From: Herminiimonas sp.
Lineage (GTDB): Bacteria; Pseudomonadota; Gammaproteobacteria; Burkholderiales; Burkholderiaceae_D
Direction: 5' to 3'
Assembly: GCA_028292315.1 (NCBI GenBank)
Contig: JAQGMO010000195.1
Location: forward strand, 1-51,533
Length of the DNA: 51,533 nt
A model generated the notes under the pieces. The model did no database searches, was not told the origin of the DNA, and saw nothing but the letters and a program-made list of their open reading frames with translations. Of this stretch, positions 25,734 through 34,233 are shown one piece after another. Each line of letters begins with the position of its first letter. Position 1 is the stretch's first letter. Made by a program: the position numbers and the translations under genes.

Positions 25734-27341
25734 ATGACTATTCTCGATTCCCGCCTTTCAACACCCGAAGAAGATTTTCGTCGCAACCAGGAAGCGTACG
25801 CCATCGTCATCGCGGACCTTCATGCGCGGCGCCGGCGCGCGTGCGAAGGAGGCCCGCCGAAAGCGCGCGCCAAGCACGTGGCGCGCAACAAGCTACTGCC
25901 GCGCGATCGCGTCGAGGCGCTGCTCGATCCGGGTTCGCCGTTTCTTGAAGTCGCCCAGCTGGCCGGCGAAGACCTGTACGAGGGCGTGCCGCCGGGGGCC
26001 AGCATCATTACCGGGATCGGACTGATATCGGGCCGCCCGTGCATGATCATCGCCAACGACGCCACGGTGAAAGGCGGAACCTACTATGGGATGACGTGCA
26101 AGAAGCATGTGCGGGCCCAGGCCATCGCATGGGAGCACCGCCTGCCGTGCATTACCCTGGTCGATAGCGGCGGCGCCTTCCTGCCCGACCAGAAAAACAT
26201 TTTTCCCGACTATGGCCAGTTCGGCACCATCTTCAACAACCAGGTGCGCATGTCCGCCGACCGCATCCCGCAGATCGCGGTGATCATGGGGCCTTGCACC
26301 GCGGGCGGCGCCTATATCCCGGCGCTGTGCGACCAGGTCGTGATCGTGCGCGGCCAGGGCTTCATGTATCTGGGCGGCCCGGAACTGACGTTCGCCGCCA
26401 CCGGCGAAAAAGTCGACGCGGAGTCGTTGGGCGGCGCCCAGATGCATTGCAGCGTCAGCGGCGTGACCGACCATATCGCGGAGGACGACCGGCACGCGCT
26501 GGCGATCGCCCGCGAGATCGTGCGCGATCTCGGCGAGCAGCCCGTCGCGCGCCGGCGCCGCGCCGAATCGGTCGCCCCGCGCTCCGACCCGCGCGAGATC
26601 TACGGCATCATCAGCCGCGACCCGAAGATCCCGACCAGCACCCGCGAAATTCTTGCCCGTTTCGTCGACGACAGCCGCTTCCACGAATTCAAGCCGCTCT
26701 ACGGCGACACGCTCTTGACCGGATTCGCGCGCATCCACGGCCATGAAGTCGGCATCCTGGCCAACCAGGGCGTGCTGTTTGCCGAAAGCGCCATGAAGGC
26801 GACTCACTTCATCGAACTATGCTGTCAACGCGATATTCCACTGGTGTTCATGAGCGACGTGACCGGATTCATGGTGGGCCGCGCCGCCGAACAGGGCGGC
26901 ATTGCCAAGGCCGGGGCCAAGATGATTACCGCCATGGCGTCGGCCAATGTGCCGAAGTACACGATCATGATCGGCGCATCCTACGGTGCCGGCTATCTCG
27001 CCATGTGCGGACGGGCGTTCAATCCGACGGCGATGTTTGCCTGGCCGACCGGGCGCTCCGCGATCATGGGGCCGGAGCAGGCCGCGCTGGTGCTCTCGCT
27101 GGTGCGCCGCCAGATTCTCAAGAGCGAAGGAAAGGAATGGACGCCCGAGGAAGAGGAAGCCTTCAAGGCACCGATTCGCAAGGAGTATGAAGACTTCCAG
27201 CGCGCCTACAACTTTTCCTCCAACTTATGGGTCGACGGCATTCTCGATCCGCTCGAAACGCGCGACACCATGGGATTGATGCTCGACCTCGCGGCGCGCG
27301 TGCCCGCCAAACCCACCAACTTCGGCGTCTTCAGGATCTGA
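25734..27341 (+). CDS. Acyl-CoA carboxylase beta subunit (carboxyltransferase, MCC/GCC type)
   Basis: A 535-residue carboxyltransferase, the usual length of the beta subunit of methylcrotonyl- or geranyl-CoA carboxylase. ATG 25734 is chosen over upstream starts because it gives the family N-terminus (PEEDFRRNQEAYAIVIADLH). Core motifs are TLVDSGGAFLPDQKNIFPD, AVIMGPCTAGGAYIPALCDQ, GVLFAESAMKATHFIELCCQ and IGASYGAGYLAMCGRAFNPT, and the protein ends in TNFGVFRI, the typical MCC/GCC ending. It transfers carboxyl from biotin on the alpha subunit (next gene, 2 bp away) to an alpha-beta unsaturated acyl-CoA. Nothing visible separates a methylcrotonyl from a longer-chain substrate. No HMG-CoA lyase gene is in the window. 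Confidence 0.92.
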   Translation: MTILDSRLSTPEEDFRRNQEAYAIVIADLHARRRRACEGGPPKARAKHVARNKLLPRDRVEALLDPGSPFLEVAQLAGEDLYEGVPPGASIITGIGLISGRPCMIIANDATVKGGTYYGMTCKKHVRAQAIAWEHRLPCITLVDSGGAFLPDQKNIFPDYGQFGTIFNNQVRMSADRIPQIAVIMGPCTAGGAYIPALCDQVVIVRGQGFMYLGGPELTFAATGEKVDAESLGGAQMHCSVSGVTDHIAEDDRHALAIAREIVRDLGEQPVARRRRAESVAPRSDPREIYGIISRDPKIPTSTREILARFVDDSRFHEFKPLYGDTLLTGFARIHGHEVGILANQGVLFAESAMKATHFIELCCQRDIPLVFMSDVTGFMVGRAAEQGGIAKAGAKMITAMASANVPKYTIMIGASYGAGYLAMCGRAFNPTAMFAWPTGRSAIMGPEQAALVLSLVRRQILKSEGKEWTPEEEEAFKAPIRKEYEDFQRAYNFSSNLWVDGILDPLETRDTMGLMLDLAARVPAKPTNFGVFRI

Positions 27342-27343
27342 TC

Positions 27344-29359
27344 ATGCATCAAATTAATAAAGTTCTGGTCGCTAACCGCGGTGAAATCGCCTGCCGCATC
27401 GCCCGCACTTGCCGCCGCCTCGGGATTCAGGTGGCAACCGTGCATTCCGTAGCGGACCGTTGGTCCCGTCATGTGCGCGAAATCGGTGAATCGATCGAGT
27501 TGGGGGGCGCCGCGCCGGCCGACAGCTATCTGAATATCGAGGCGGTCATCGCCGCCGCCAAACGGGTGGGGGCCGATGCGGTCCATCCGGGCTACGGCTT
27601 CCTGTCCGAGAATGCCGATTTCGTGCGCGCGCTGGATGCCGCGGGACTGGTCTTCATCGGCCCGACCGCGGGCACCATCGAGCGGCTGGGCGGCAAGGCC
27701 AGCGCCAAACTGGAGGCCGCGAAACTGGGGGTGCCGGTGGTGCCCGGAAGCGAAGGCGGCCTGCGCGACCCGCTGGAGGTGGCGGCCGTGGTGCGCGGCA
27801 TGAAACTTCCGGTGCTGCTCAAGGCGGTCGCGGGTGGCGGCGGGCGCGGCATGGCGGTGGTGGAATCGCTCGACGGTCTCGACATGCGGATCGAAAGCGC
27901 CATGCGCGAAGCTGAAACATCGTTCGCCAACGGTGAACTGATCGTCGAGCGCTATCTGCCGCGCGTGCGCCACATCGAAGTGCAGATCGCGGGCGACGGG
28001 CACGGCAATGTGATTCACCTGTTCGAACGCGAATGCTCGCTGCAGCGGCGTCACCAGAAGGTAATCGAGGAAGCGCCCGCGGCCGGCCTGTCCGCCGCGC
28101 TGCGCGCCAACCTCCTGAACGACGCGTGCCGGCTGGCGGCGGGGCTCGAGTACCGCGGGCTCGGCACGGTGGAATTCATCGTTTCCGGTGACGATTACTA
28201 CTTCCTCGAGGTGAATCCACGCCTGCAAGTGGAGCATCCGGTCACCGAGGCAATCACCGGTCTTGACCTGGTGGAAATGCAGCTGCATATCGCCGCGCAC
28301 GGAACACTGCCCCTGACCCAGTCCGCGGTGCTGCTGCGCGGGCATGCGGTCGAGGCGCGCTTGTGCGCCGAAGATCCGCAGGCGGGCTTCCTTCCCGCGA
28401 CCGGCCGCATCGCCCTGGCCAGCTTTCCCGCCGCCTCGATCCGGGTCGAGAGTGGGGTCGAAAGCGGCGACGAGATCTCGCCGTATTACGATTCCATGAT
28501 TGCGAAGCTGATCGCACACGGCGCCGATCGCGACGCGGCGATCGCGAGCCTGCTGTCCGGACTGCGGCAGACAAACGTGGTCGGACTGACGACCAATCTC
28601 GAGTTCCTGCAAGAGCTGCTGATGCTGGACGAGACGCGCAACGGCACGTTCCATACCCGCCTGATCGACGAGCGCTGGAGCGGCGCGCAAAGCGCCAGGC
28701 GCGAACCGCCCGCAGAGCATTTGTGCGCGGCGGCGCTGGTATGTCTGATGCGCTCGCGTTCGCAAGCGGATCTGGGATGCTGGACGTTGTGGCATGGCTT
28801 CACCGGATGGCGGCTGTCCGACGGCGCGCAGGCGGTCGGTTCGATGCCGGCGATTGTCCTGAAGTCCGCGGGCAGCGCCTGGCCCTTGCGCTTCTCGGCG
28901 CTCGCTGCGGACGGTTCGCTGCAAATTTCCTACGGCGACAAGGCCGACGGCGGACTGTCCATGCGCGCGACGTTGCGCGAGACCGGCCAGAACCGTTTTC
29001 TGCTGCAATGCGAAGGGCGCGCACTCGAACTCGCGATCGTCTGGGGCGACGGAAAAGTCCAGCTTGGCAGCGCGCTCGGCGCCGACGTGTTCGACTATGC
29101 GCCGTATCTGGAAGGAACCGCCGCCGACGCCGCGTCGAGCGGCCAACTGCTCGCGCCCATGATGGGCAAGGTGGTGTCGGTGCGCGCCCAGGAGGGGACG
29201 GCCGTGGTTCAGGGAGAAGTGGTGCTGGTGCTGGAATCGATGAAAATGGAATTGCGCGTTTGTGCGCCGCACGACGGAGTGGTGCGCGATCAGCGTTGCC
29301 GTCCTGGCGACATGGTGGAACGCAATGCCGTGCTGGCAGTCGTGGCAGCGGAAAATTAA
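27344..29359 (+). CDS. Acyl-CoA carboxylase alpha subunit (biotin carboxylase + biotin carrier)
   Basis: A 671-residue biotin-dependent carboxylase subunit. The biotin carboxylase domain starts with KVLVANRGEIACRIARTCRR and includes VHPGYGFLSENADFV, the ATP-grasp glycine loop VAGGGGRGMAVVES and the catalytic EVNPRLQVEHPVTEAITGLD. A middle domain of lower conservation follows (about residues 450-590). The biotin carrier domain carries VLESMKMELR, where the Lys between the two Met is biotinylated, about 35 residues from the end. Its gene follows the beta subunit by 2 bp, and both form the heteromeric enzyme. Confidence 0.94.
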   Translation: MHQINKVLVANRGEIACRIARTCRRLGIQVATVHSVADRWSRHVREIGESIELGGAAPADSYLNIEAVIAAAKRVGADAVHPGYGFLSENADFVRALDAAGLVFIGPTAGTIERLGGKASAKLEAAKLGVPVVPGSEGGLRDPLEVAAVVRGMKLPVLLKAVAGGGGRGMAVVESLDGLDMRIESAMREAETSFANGELIVERYLPRVRHIEVQIAGDGHGNVIHLFERECSLQRRHQKVIEEAPAAGLSAALRANLLNDACRLAAGLEYRGLGTVEFIVSGDDYYFLEVNPRLQVEHPVTEAITGLDLVEMQLHIAAHGTLPLTQSAVLLRGHAVEARLCAEDPQAGFLPATGRIALASFPAASIRVESGVESGDEISPYYDSMIAKLIAHGADRDAAIASLLSGLRQTNVVGLTTNLEFLQELLMLDETRNGTFHTRLIDERWSGAQSARREPPAEHLCAAALVCLMRSRSQADLGCWTLWHGFTGWRLSDGAQAVGSMPAIVLKSAGSAWPLRFSALAADGSLQISYGDKADGGLSMRATLRETGQNRFLLQCEGRALELAIVWGDGKVQLGSALGADVFDYAPYLEGTAADAASSGQLLAPMMGKVVSVRAQEGTAVVQGEVVLVLESMKMELRVCAPHDGVVRDQRCRPGDMVERNAVLAVVAAEN

Positions 29360-29375
29360 CCCGATAGGAGCCGCA

Positions 29376-30599
29376 ATGAAAGATGTGATTGCCGATTTGC
29401 GTGACCTTCTCGGGCGCCTGCCGGCCGGCAGCGAAATCGCGCGCCGAATGAGCGATGCGGGCGTCGCCGCCGGCGACCTGATAACGCTGGGCGACCTGGC
29501 CCGCATACCGGTCCTGAAGAAGGAGAACCTTCCTGCGTTGCAGCGCGAGCCGGGCGCCGTCGACGCATTCCTGCCGTTCGGCGGGCTGCGGAAGTCGGCC
29601 CGCATTTTCTATTCTCCGGCCGGCATCTTCGACTATGAATCGCGCGACAGCGGACACTGGCGTTCGGCGCAAGTAATCGGCGCGGCCCGGATCGGGCCGG
29701 GCGACGTTGTCCTCAATACGTTTTCCTATCACATGACGCCAGCCGCCCGCATGTTCGACGACAGCGCGATCGCGGCCGGCGCGAGCGTGGTCCCCTCGGG
29801 GCCCGGCCAGATCCCGATGCAGCTCGATATCATGCGCCGCCTCGGTGTGACCGCCTTTGTCGGCTTGCCAAGCTTTTTGAACATGTTGATCGAGGCGGCG
29901 CAGGAACAGGGTCTCGACTGGAAAACCGAATTCCGGCTGTCCAGGGCGATCGTCGGGGCAGAGCCGATTTCGGCCGCGGCCAGGCGGCGCTTCGAGGAGG
30001 AATTCGGGATCGAGGTATTTACCATCTACGGCACCGCCGATATCGGCATCATCGGGTACGAATGTGAACGCCACCAGGGCTGGCATGTCGACGACGACAT
30101 GATCGTGCAGATCTGCGACCCCGACTCCGGCCAGCCGCTCGGCGCGGGCGAAGTAGGGGAAGTGGTGGTGAGCCTGGCGCGCGAACACTATCCTCTGGTG
30201 CGTTTTGCCACCGGCGACCTGTCGCGGATGGAGGACGGGCCGGATTCCCGGCCGTGCGCCTGCGGGCGCCATGGCATGCGCCTGACCGGCATACTGGGAC
30301 GCGCAAATCAGACCGTCAAGGTGCGAGGCATGTTTGTCTATCCGGTGTTCGCAGGCGAGATCGCGCGCGCCCACGACTGGATCGAAGCGGTGCGCATCCG
30401 GGTTGAGCGGGCCGGGGAAAATGACGTGATGCGGATTCTCGTGCTGCCGAAATCGGGAGCGCCGGTGCCATCGGACCTTTCATCGGTCGAGAAAACCGTG
30501 CGCGAAGTGACCAAGCTGCGCGGCGACGTCGAACTCGCGGATCAGGCGGCATTCCGCCAGAGCGACAAGATCGTGGAAGACGTAAGGAAGTGGGACTAG
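29376..30599 (+). CDS. PaaK-like AMP-binding protein, P-loop not canonical
   Basis: A 407-residue protein of the phenylacetate-CoA ligase (PaaK) family by overall layout: RIPVLKKENL-like start (ARIPVLKKENLPALQ), VLNTFSYHMTPAARMFDDSA, GVTAFVGLPSFLNMLIEAAQ, the YGTADIG motif, VRFATGDLS, and the C-terminal GRANQTVKVRGMFVYP. However the Ser/Thr/Gly-rich ATP loop (SSGTTGKP in PaaK) is absent; the equivalent place reads FYSPAGIFDYESRDSGHW. The Cys pair CACGRHG typical of PaaK is kept. The ATG has TAGGAG upstream. It may still activate an acid with a changed nucleotide site, or have another role. It sits between the carboxylase and an SDR. Confidence 0.85.
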   Translation: MKDVIADLRDLLGRLPAGSEIARRMSDAGVAAGDLITLGDLARIPVLKKENLPALQREPGAVDAFLPFGGLRKSARIFYSPAGIFDYESRDSGHWRSAQVIGAARIGPGDVVLNTFSYHMTPAARMFDDSAIAAGASVVPSGPGQIPMQLDIMRRLGVTAFVGLPSFLNMLIEAAQEQGLDWKTEFRLSRAIVGAEPISAAARRRFEEEFGIEVFTIYGTADIGIIGYECERHQGWHVDDDMIVQICDPDSGQPLGAGEVGEVVVSLAREHYPLVRFATGDLSRMEDGPDSRPCACGRHGMRLTGILGRANQTVKVRGMFVYPVFAGEIARAHDWIEAVRIRVERAGENDVMRILVLPKSGAPVPSDLSSVEKTVREVTKLRGDVELADQAAFRQSDKIVEDVRKWD

Positions 30600-30628
30600 T
30601 CCGGCGGCTTTCCGCCATGGAGGCAAAA

Positions 30629-31501
30629 TTGAGCTACCGATCCGTATTCCGCCCGGCGCTTTTCGACGGGCAAACCATTATCGTCACCGGCGGCGGCAGC
30701 GGCATAGGCCGCTGCACCGCTCATGAACTGGTCAGCCTGGGCGCACGGGTCGCCATCGTCGGGCGCAAGCTGGAAAAGCTGGAGAGCGTGCAAGCCGAGA
30801 TTGCGCTGGCGGGCGGATATGCCAGCACGCACGTCTGCGATATCCGGGACGAGGCTGCGGTCAGGGCAACCGTGAACGCAGTCATCGAAATGCATGGCGC
30901 GATCCATGGGCTGGTCAACAATGCGGGCGGACAGTTCCCGGCGCCGCTCAGGAACATTACGTTCAACGGCTGGGAAGCGGTGGTCAGGAACAATCTCACC
31001 GGCGGATTCCTGTTCGCGCGCGAGTGCTACACGCAGTGGATGGAGCAGAACGGCGGCGCCATCGTTAACATCATCGCCGATATCTGGGGCGGCATGCCGA
31101 CCATGGGGCATAGCGGCGCGGCGCGCGCCGGCATGCTGTCGTTTACCGAAACGGCTGCCTGCGAATGGTCGCATTCCGGCGTGCGGGTGAATGCGGTCGC
31201 CCCCGGCTATATCGCCAGCAGCGGCTTCGACACCTACAGTCCTGAAATGCAGGCCGAACTGCGCGCCATTCCGGACAAGATCCCATTGCAGCGCTTCGGC
31301 ACGGAATCCGAAATTTCGGCCGCGGTGGTCTTCCTGCTGTCGGAGGCTGCGGGTTTCATTACCGGTTCCTGCATACGGGTCGACGGCGGCGTGCCGAATG
31401 CCCGTCCCGCCTGGAAGCTGGTTCCCCATGACCGGTCGAAAGCCTTCAATGCATTTCCACTTTCCGTTCCGCCCAAATGCCTTTCCGGGGCGGACCACTA
31501 G
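30629..31501 (+). CDS. SDR oxidoreductase (peroxisomal trans-2-enoyl-CoA reductase-like)
   Basis: A 290-residue short-chain dehydrogenase. The cofactor loop is VTGGGSGIGRCTAHELVSLG (residues near 18-37), NNAGG marks the central strand, and the catalytic region is IIADIWGGMPTMGHSGAARA, where the usual Tyr-x3-Lys is not found: the segment reads HSGAARAG, so the Tyr and Lys appear to be replaced. This pattern occurs in enoyl-CoA reductase-like SDRs. The start is probably TTG 30629, five bases after GGAGG; ATG 30617, four codons upstream, has no ribosome site. The C-terminal 35 residues after the VDGGVPNARPAW segment extend beyond the usual SDR end. Confidence 0.83.
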   Translation: MSYRSVFRPALFDGQTIIVTGGGSGIGRCTAHELVSLGARVAIVGRKLEKLESVQAEIALAGGYASTHVCDIRDEAAVRATVNAVIEMHGAIHGLVNNAGGQFPAPLRNITFNGWEAVVRNNLTGGFLFARECYTQWMEQNGGAIVNIIADIWGGMPTMGHSGAARAGMLSFTETAACEWSHSGVRVNAVAPGYIASSGFDTYSPEMQAELRAIPDKIPLQRFGTESEISAAVVFLLSEAAGFITGSCIRVDGGVPNARPAWKLVPHDRSKAFNAFPLSVPPKCLSGADH

Positions 31502-31518
31502 CGAGGAGCAAATTTATC

Positions 31519-32220
31519 ATGCCAAACGATCATCATTCGGACGGTGCCTTGTCGCAGTTTTTGTTGCCCGGCCAGTTCGTGGACAGCGATCACCCGGCCG
31601 TCGTCGCCTTCGCGCTACATCACGCCGGCCAGCTGGAAACGCCGCGCGAAAAGGCGGTCGCGCTCTATCATGCGGTGCGTGACGGTCTGCTTTACGATCC
31701 TTACCGCATCGATCAGTCGCCGGCAGGATACAAGGCGAGCCATTGCCTCGAGGTTGGGTACGGGTTCTGCGTCACCAAGGCGGCCCTGCTCGCCGCGGCA
31801 GGCAGGGCGGCCGGCATTCCTACCCGGCTCGGCTATGCGGACGTGCGCAATCATTTGACCAGCGCGCGCCTCAGAAGCATGTTGGGCACCGATATATTCG
31901 CCTTCCACGGCTACACCGACATGTATCTGGACGGGCGCTGGGTCAAGGCCACGCCTGCCTTCAATCTGTCGCTGTGCGAGAAGGCGGGAATCCTGCCGCT
32001 CGAGTTTGACGGACTGAGCGACTCGATCTTTCATCCTTTCGATGCAAGCGGTCGCAGGCACATGGAATATGTGCGCGACCGCGGCGTCCATGCCGACGTA
32101 CCGCGCGATGAGATCATGGCGGCGTGGCGCGAGATCTATCCGCGGTCGTCCGGCTGGGGCGCGGTCGCCGACGAGGCCGATTTCGAGAAGGAAGCCGGCG
32201 CCGATGCGCGCAGGGGATAA
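31519..32220 (+). CDS. Transglutaminase-fold protein (papain-like cysteine protein)
   Basis: A 233-residue protein with the transglutaminase core: GYGFCVTKAALLAAAGRAAG supplies the nucleophile Cys84, and FHGYTDMYLDGRWVKATPAF supplies His130. The third residue, usually Asp in W-x(n)-D-P-T, is not clear (ATPAFN). The ATG has GAGGAG eleven bases upstream. Family members include peptidases, amidases and acyl-transferring enzymes. It is the last gene of the catabolic operon beginning at 23742, and its presence among CoA enzymes is unexpected; it could cleave a CoA or amide adduct, but no function can be read from the sequence. There is no signal peptide, so it is cytoplasmic. Confidence 0.85.
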   Translation: MPNDHHSDGALSQFLLPGQFVDSDHPAVVAFALHHAGQLETPREKAVALYHAVRDGLLYDPYRIDQSPAGYKASHCLEVGYGFCVTKAALLAAAGRAAGIPTRLGYADVRNHLTSARLRSMLGTDIFAFHGYTDMYLDGRWVKATPAFNLSLCEKAGILPLEFDGLSDSIFHPFDASGRRHMEYVRDRGVHADVPRDEIMAAWREIYPRSSGWGAVADEADFEKEAGADARRG

Positions 32221-32262
32221 TATCGGCGGCGGATTCGTTGCTAGCCAGCCCGGTAGGCGGAT

Positions 32263-34185
32263 TCACGCCTCATAAAAAGCCTCGTTCCTGTTTGCCATGT
32301 CTTTCAATAGTGCCGGCGGCGTAAAGCGCGCGCCATGCCGTGCCGCCAGCGCTTCGCATTCCTGAACGAAACGCTCGACCCCTACCGAGTGAATCTGGCT
32401 GACGGGCCCGCCGAGATAGGCCGGAAACCCGCAACCGAGGCACGCCGCAACATCCGCGTCCTGCGGACCGCGGACCACGCCTTCCTCGAGACAGCGCGCG
32501 GCCTCGATCGACTGCGCATACAGCAGCCTGCGCCTGACATCGGCTGTATCCGGTTGTTGCGCCGCGCGCGGAAACTGCGCGTTCATGCCGGGCCACAGGC
32601 GCTTGTCGCCACCGGCCGGGTAATCGTAAAATCCCTGGCCGGTCTTGTCCCCGAGGCGCGGGAGTCTTTCGATCATGCGCGCGCTGACGTCATCGACGGC
32701 AGCCTGCTTGCCAATGCCCTGCGGCAGCTTACCCGCCAGCTGGTCCGCCAGCGCGAGCGGACCGAGCCGCATTCCGGCATGGCGTCCGGCGTTCTCTATC
32801 AGCGCCGGTGCGACCCCTTCGGCAAGCATTGCCATGGCCTCGTCGATGTAGGCCGAGGCGACCCGGCTGGTGTAGCAACCCCGGCCGTCATCCACCACGA
32901 TCGGCGTCTTGCGAATCTTCCTGACGTAATCCATGGCCCTGGCCAGGGATTCATCGCCGGTATCGGTCCCGCAGATAATTTCGACGAGCGGCGTTTTGTC
33001 GGCCGGCCCGAAGAAATGCAGCCTGACAGGATGTCCCGGCCGTTCCGGACCCGTTGCAGGTCGGATGACGGGCAGGGCGCCGGGCGCCGCTTCGATGACC
33101 AGATCGCAATCGGCAAGATCGGCGATATCGGTGTCCTGGCGCGCCGCCTCGACCGTGGTATCGAGCAGCGCCACCTCCAGCCCGGCCTCGGCCGACGCGC
33201 GGGCAATTCCCGCACCCATCCAGCCGGCGCCGATCACGCCGATTTTTCTTATGGAGGACGGCGGCACGCCCTTGGGCCTGCGCGCCAGCTTGTTGGCCTC
33301 GCCGATCGCAAAGAACTGCGTGCGGATCATGTTCTTCGCTTCCGGCGACACGGCTAGCTTGACGAAGTGCCTGATTTCGGTCTGTATGCCGGTGTCGATG
33401 TCGGTCTGGCACCCTTCGTAGACGCACGACAGGATGTCAAGCGGCGCGGGATAATTGCCGAATGTTTTTGCCCTCAGCATGGCGTTGGCGAGCGTAAAGG
33501 TTTCCTGGCCGTGCGGGCTCTGCACTGCGCCGCCCGGCAATTGGAAGCCCTTTTTATCCCAAGGCTGCACGGCGTTCGCCGGGCCATGTTCCAGCAGCCA
33601 GAGCCTGGCTTGCGCAAGCAGTTCGCCGGGCGGCACCAGTTGATCCACCAGCCCGGCCTCCAGCGCGCGCCGCGGATCGAGTTTCCTGCCTTCCAGAAGA
33701 AAGGGTAGGGCGGCACGCAGACCGATCCGGCGCGACAGGCGCTGGGTGCCGCCGCCGGCGGGGAACAGGCCGATCGTCACTTCCGGCAGGCCGATCAGCG
33801 AGCGCGGATTATCGGCTGCGATCCGATGGTGGCAGGCCAGGCTGATCTCATAGCCGCCGCCCAGCGCCGCGCCATTGATGGCCGCGACAAACGGCTTGCC
33901 GCAGGTTTCCATGCCGCGCAAAAGCGTATGCAGATTGCCGACGAATTCAGCCACCGCTGCCGGTTCCTTTATCTTCAGCATCATGTTGAGATCGGCGCCG
34001 GCGATAAAGTCCGACCTGGCCGATGTGATGATCACGCCCTTGACGGCGGGGTCGGCGACGGCGCGCTGTACGGCCTCCGCAAACGACGCAATCGATTGAG
34101 CGTTGAGCACGTTCATCGGGTACTCGGTCATGTTCCAGGTAATACTGGCGATGCCGTCCGCATCGACTGAATAATCAATAATCAT
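32263..34185 (-). CDS. FadB/FadJ-like bifunctional protein with shortened dehydrogenase domain
   Basis: A 640-residue fusion of enoyl-CoA hydratase (residues 1-190) and 3-hydroxyacyl-CoA dehydrogenase (from about 312). The hydratase half is intact: FIAGADLNMML, GAALGGGYEISLACHHRIAA with Glu113, and GLPEVTIGLFPAGGGTQRLS with Glu135. The dehydrogenase half starts with the NAD loop VIGAGWMGAG and keeps LHFFGPADKTPLVEII (His390, Glu402). Against family members, about 30 residues are missing after residue 349 and about 30 more after IEAAP (residue 368), including the SNTS loop with the catalytic Ser. The full size would be near 705. The Asn of the usual NR motif is Ser in GCYTSRV, which is common in one subfamily. 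The gene is co-transcribed with the thiolase upstream. Confidence 0.9.
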   Translation of the reverse strand: MIIDYSVDADGIASITWNMTEYPMNVLNAQSIASFAEAVQRAVADPAVKGVIITSARSDFIAGADLNMMLKIKEPAAVAEFVGNLHTLLRGMETCGKPFVAAINGAALGGGYEISLACHHRIAADNPRSLIGLPEVTIGLFPAGGGTQRLSRRIGLRAALPFLLEGRKLDPRRALEAGLVDQLVPPGELLAQARLWLLEHGPANAVQPWDKKGFQLPGGAVQSPHGQETFTLANAMLRAKTFGNYPAPLDILSCVYEGCQTDIDTGIQTEIRHFVKLAVSPEAKNMIRTQFFAIGEANKLARRPKGVPPSSIRKIGVIGAGWMGAGIARASAEAGLEVALLDTTVEAARQDTDIADLADCDLVIEAAPGALPVIRPATGPERPGHPVRLHFFGPADKTPLVEIICGTDTGDESLARAMDYVRKIRKTPIVVDDGRGCYTSRVASAYIDEAMAMLAEGVAPALIENAGRHAGMRLGPLALADQLAGKLPQGIGKQAAVDDVSARMIERLPRLGDKTGQGFYDYPAGGDKRLWPGMNAQFPRAAQQPDTADVRRRLLYAQSIEAARCLEEGVVRGPQDADVAACLGCGFPAYLGGPVSQIHSVGVERFVQECEALAARHGARFTPPALLKDMANRNEAFYEA

Positions 34186-34233
34186 TTGCTGGTCCTTGCC
34201 GCTGTTCTGTCATGGGTGATCCGGTATGCCCGG

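Noticed and set aside
23742-29359. Complete leucine (liu) or acyclic terpene (atu) degradation operon
   Set aside because: Dehydrogenase, hydratase and carboxylase genes fit, but HMG-CoA lyase and other hallmark genes are absent, and the neighbours point to another substrate.
27206-29605. Long antisense frame of 799 codons opposite the biotin carboxylase gene
   Set aside because: It lies fully opposite a gene with clear biotin carboxylase and biotin-carrier motifs, shows no recognisable domain, and is rich in Arg, His and Gln, as expected from the complement of GC-rich coding DNA.
28800-30374. 524-codon antisense frame opposite the PaaK-like gene
   Set aside because: No domain is recognisable and the sense strand has a gene with a ribosome site and family motifs.
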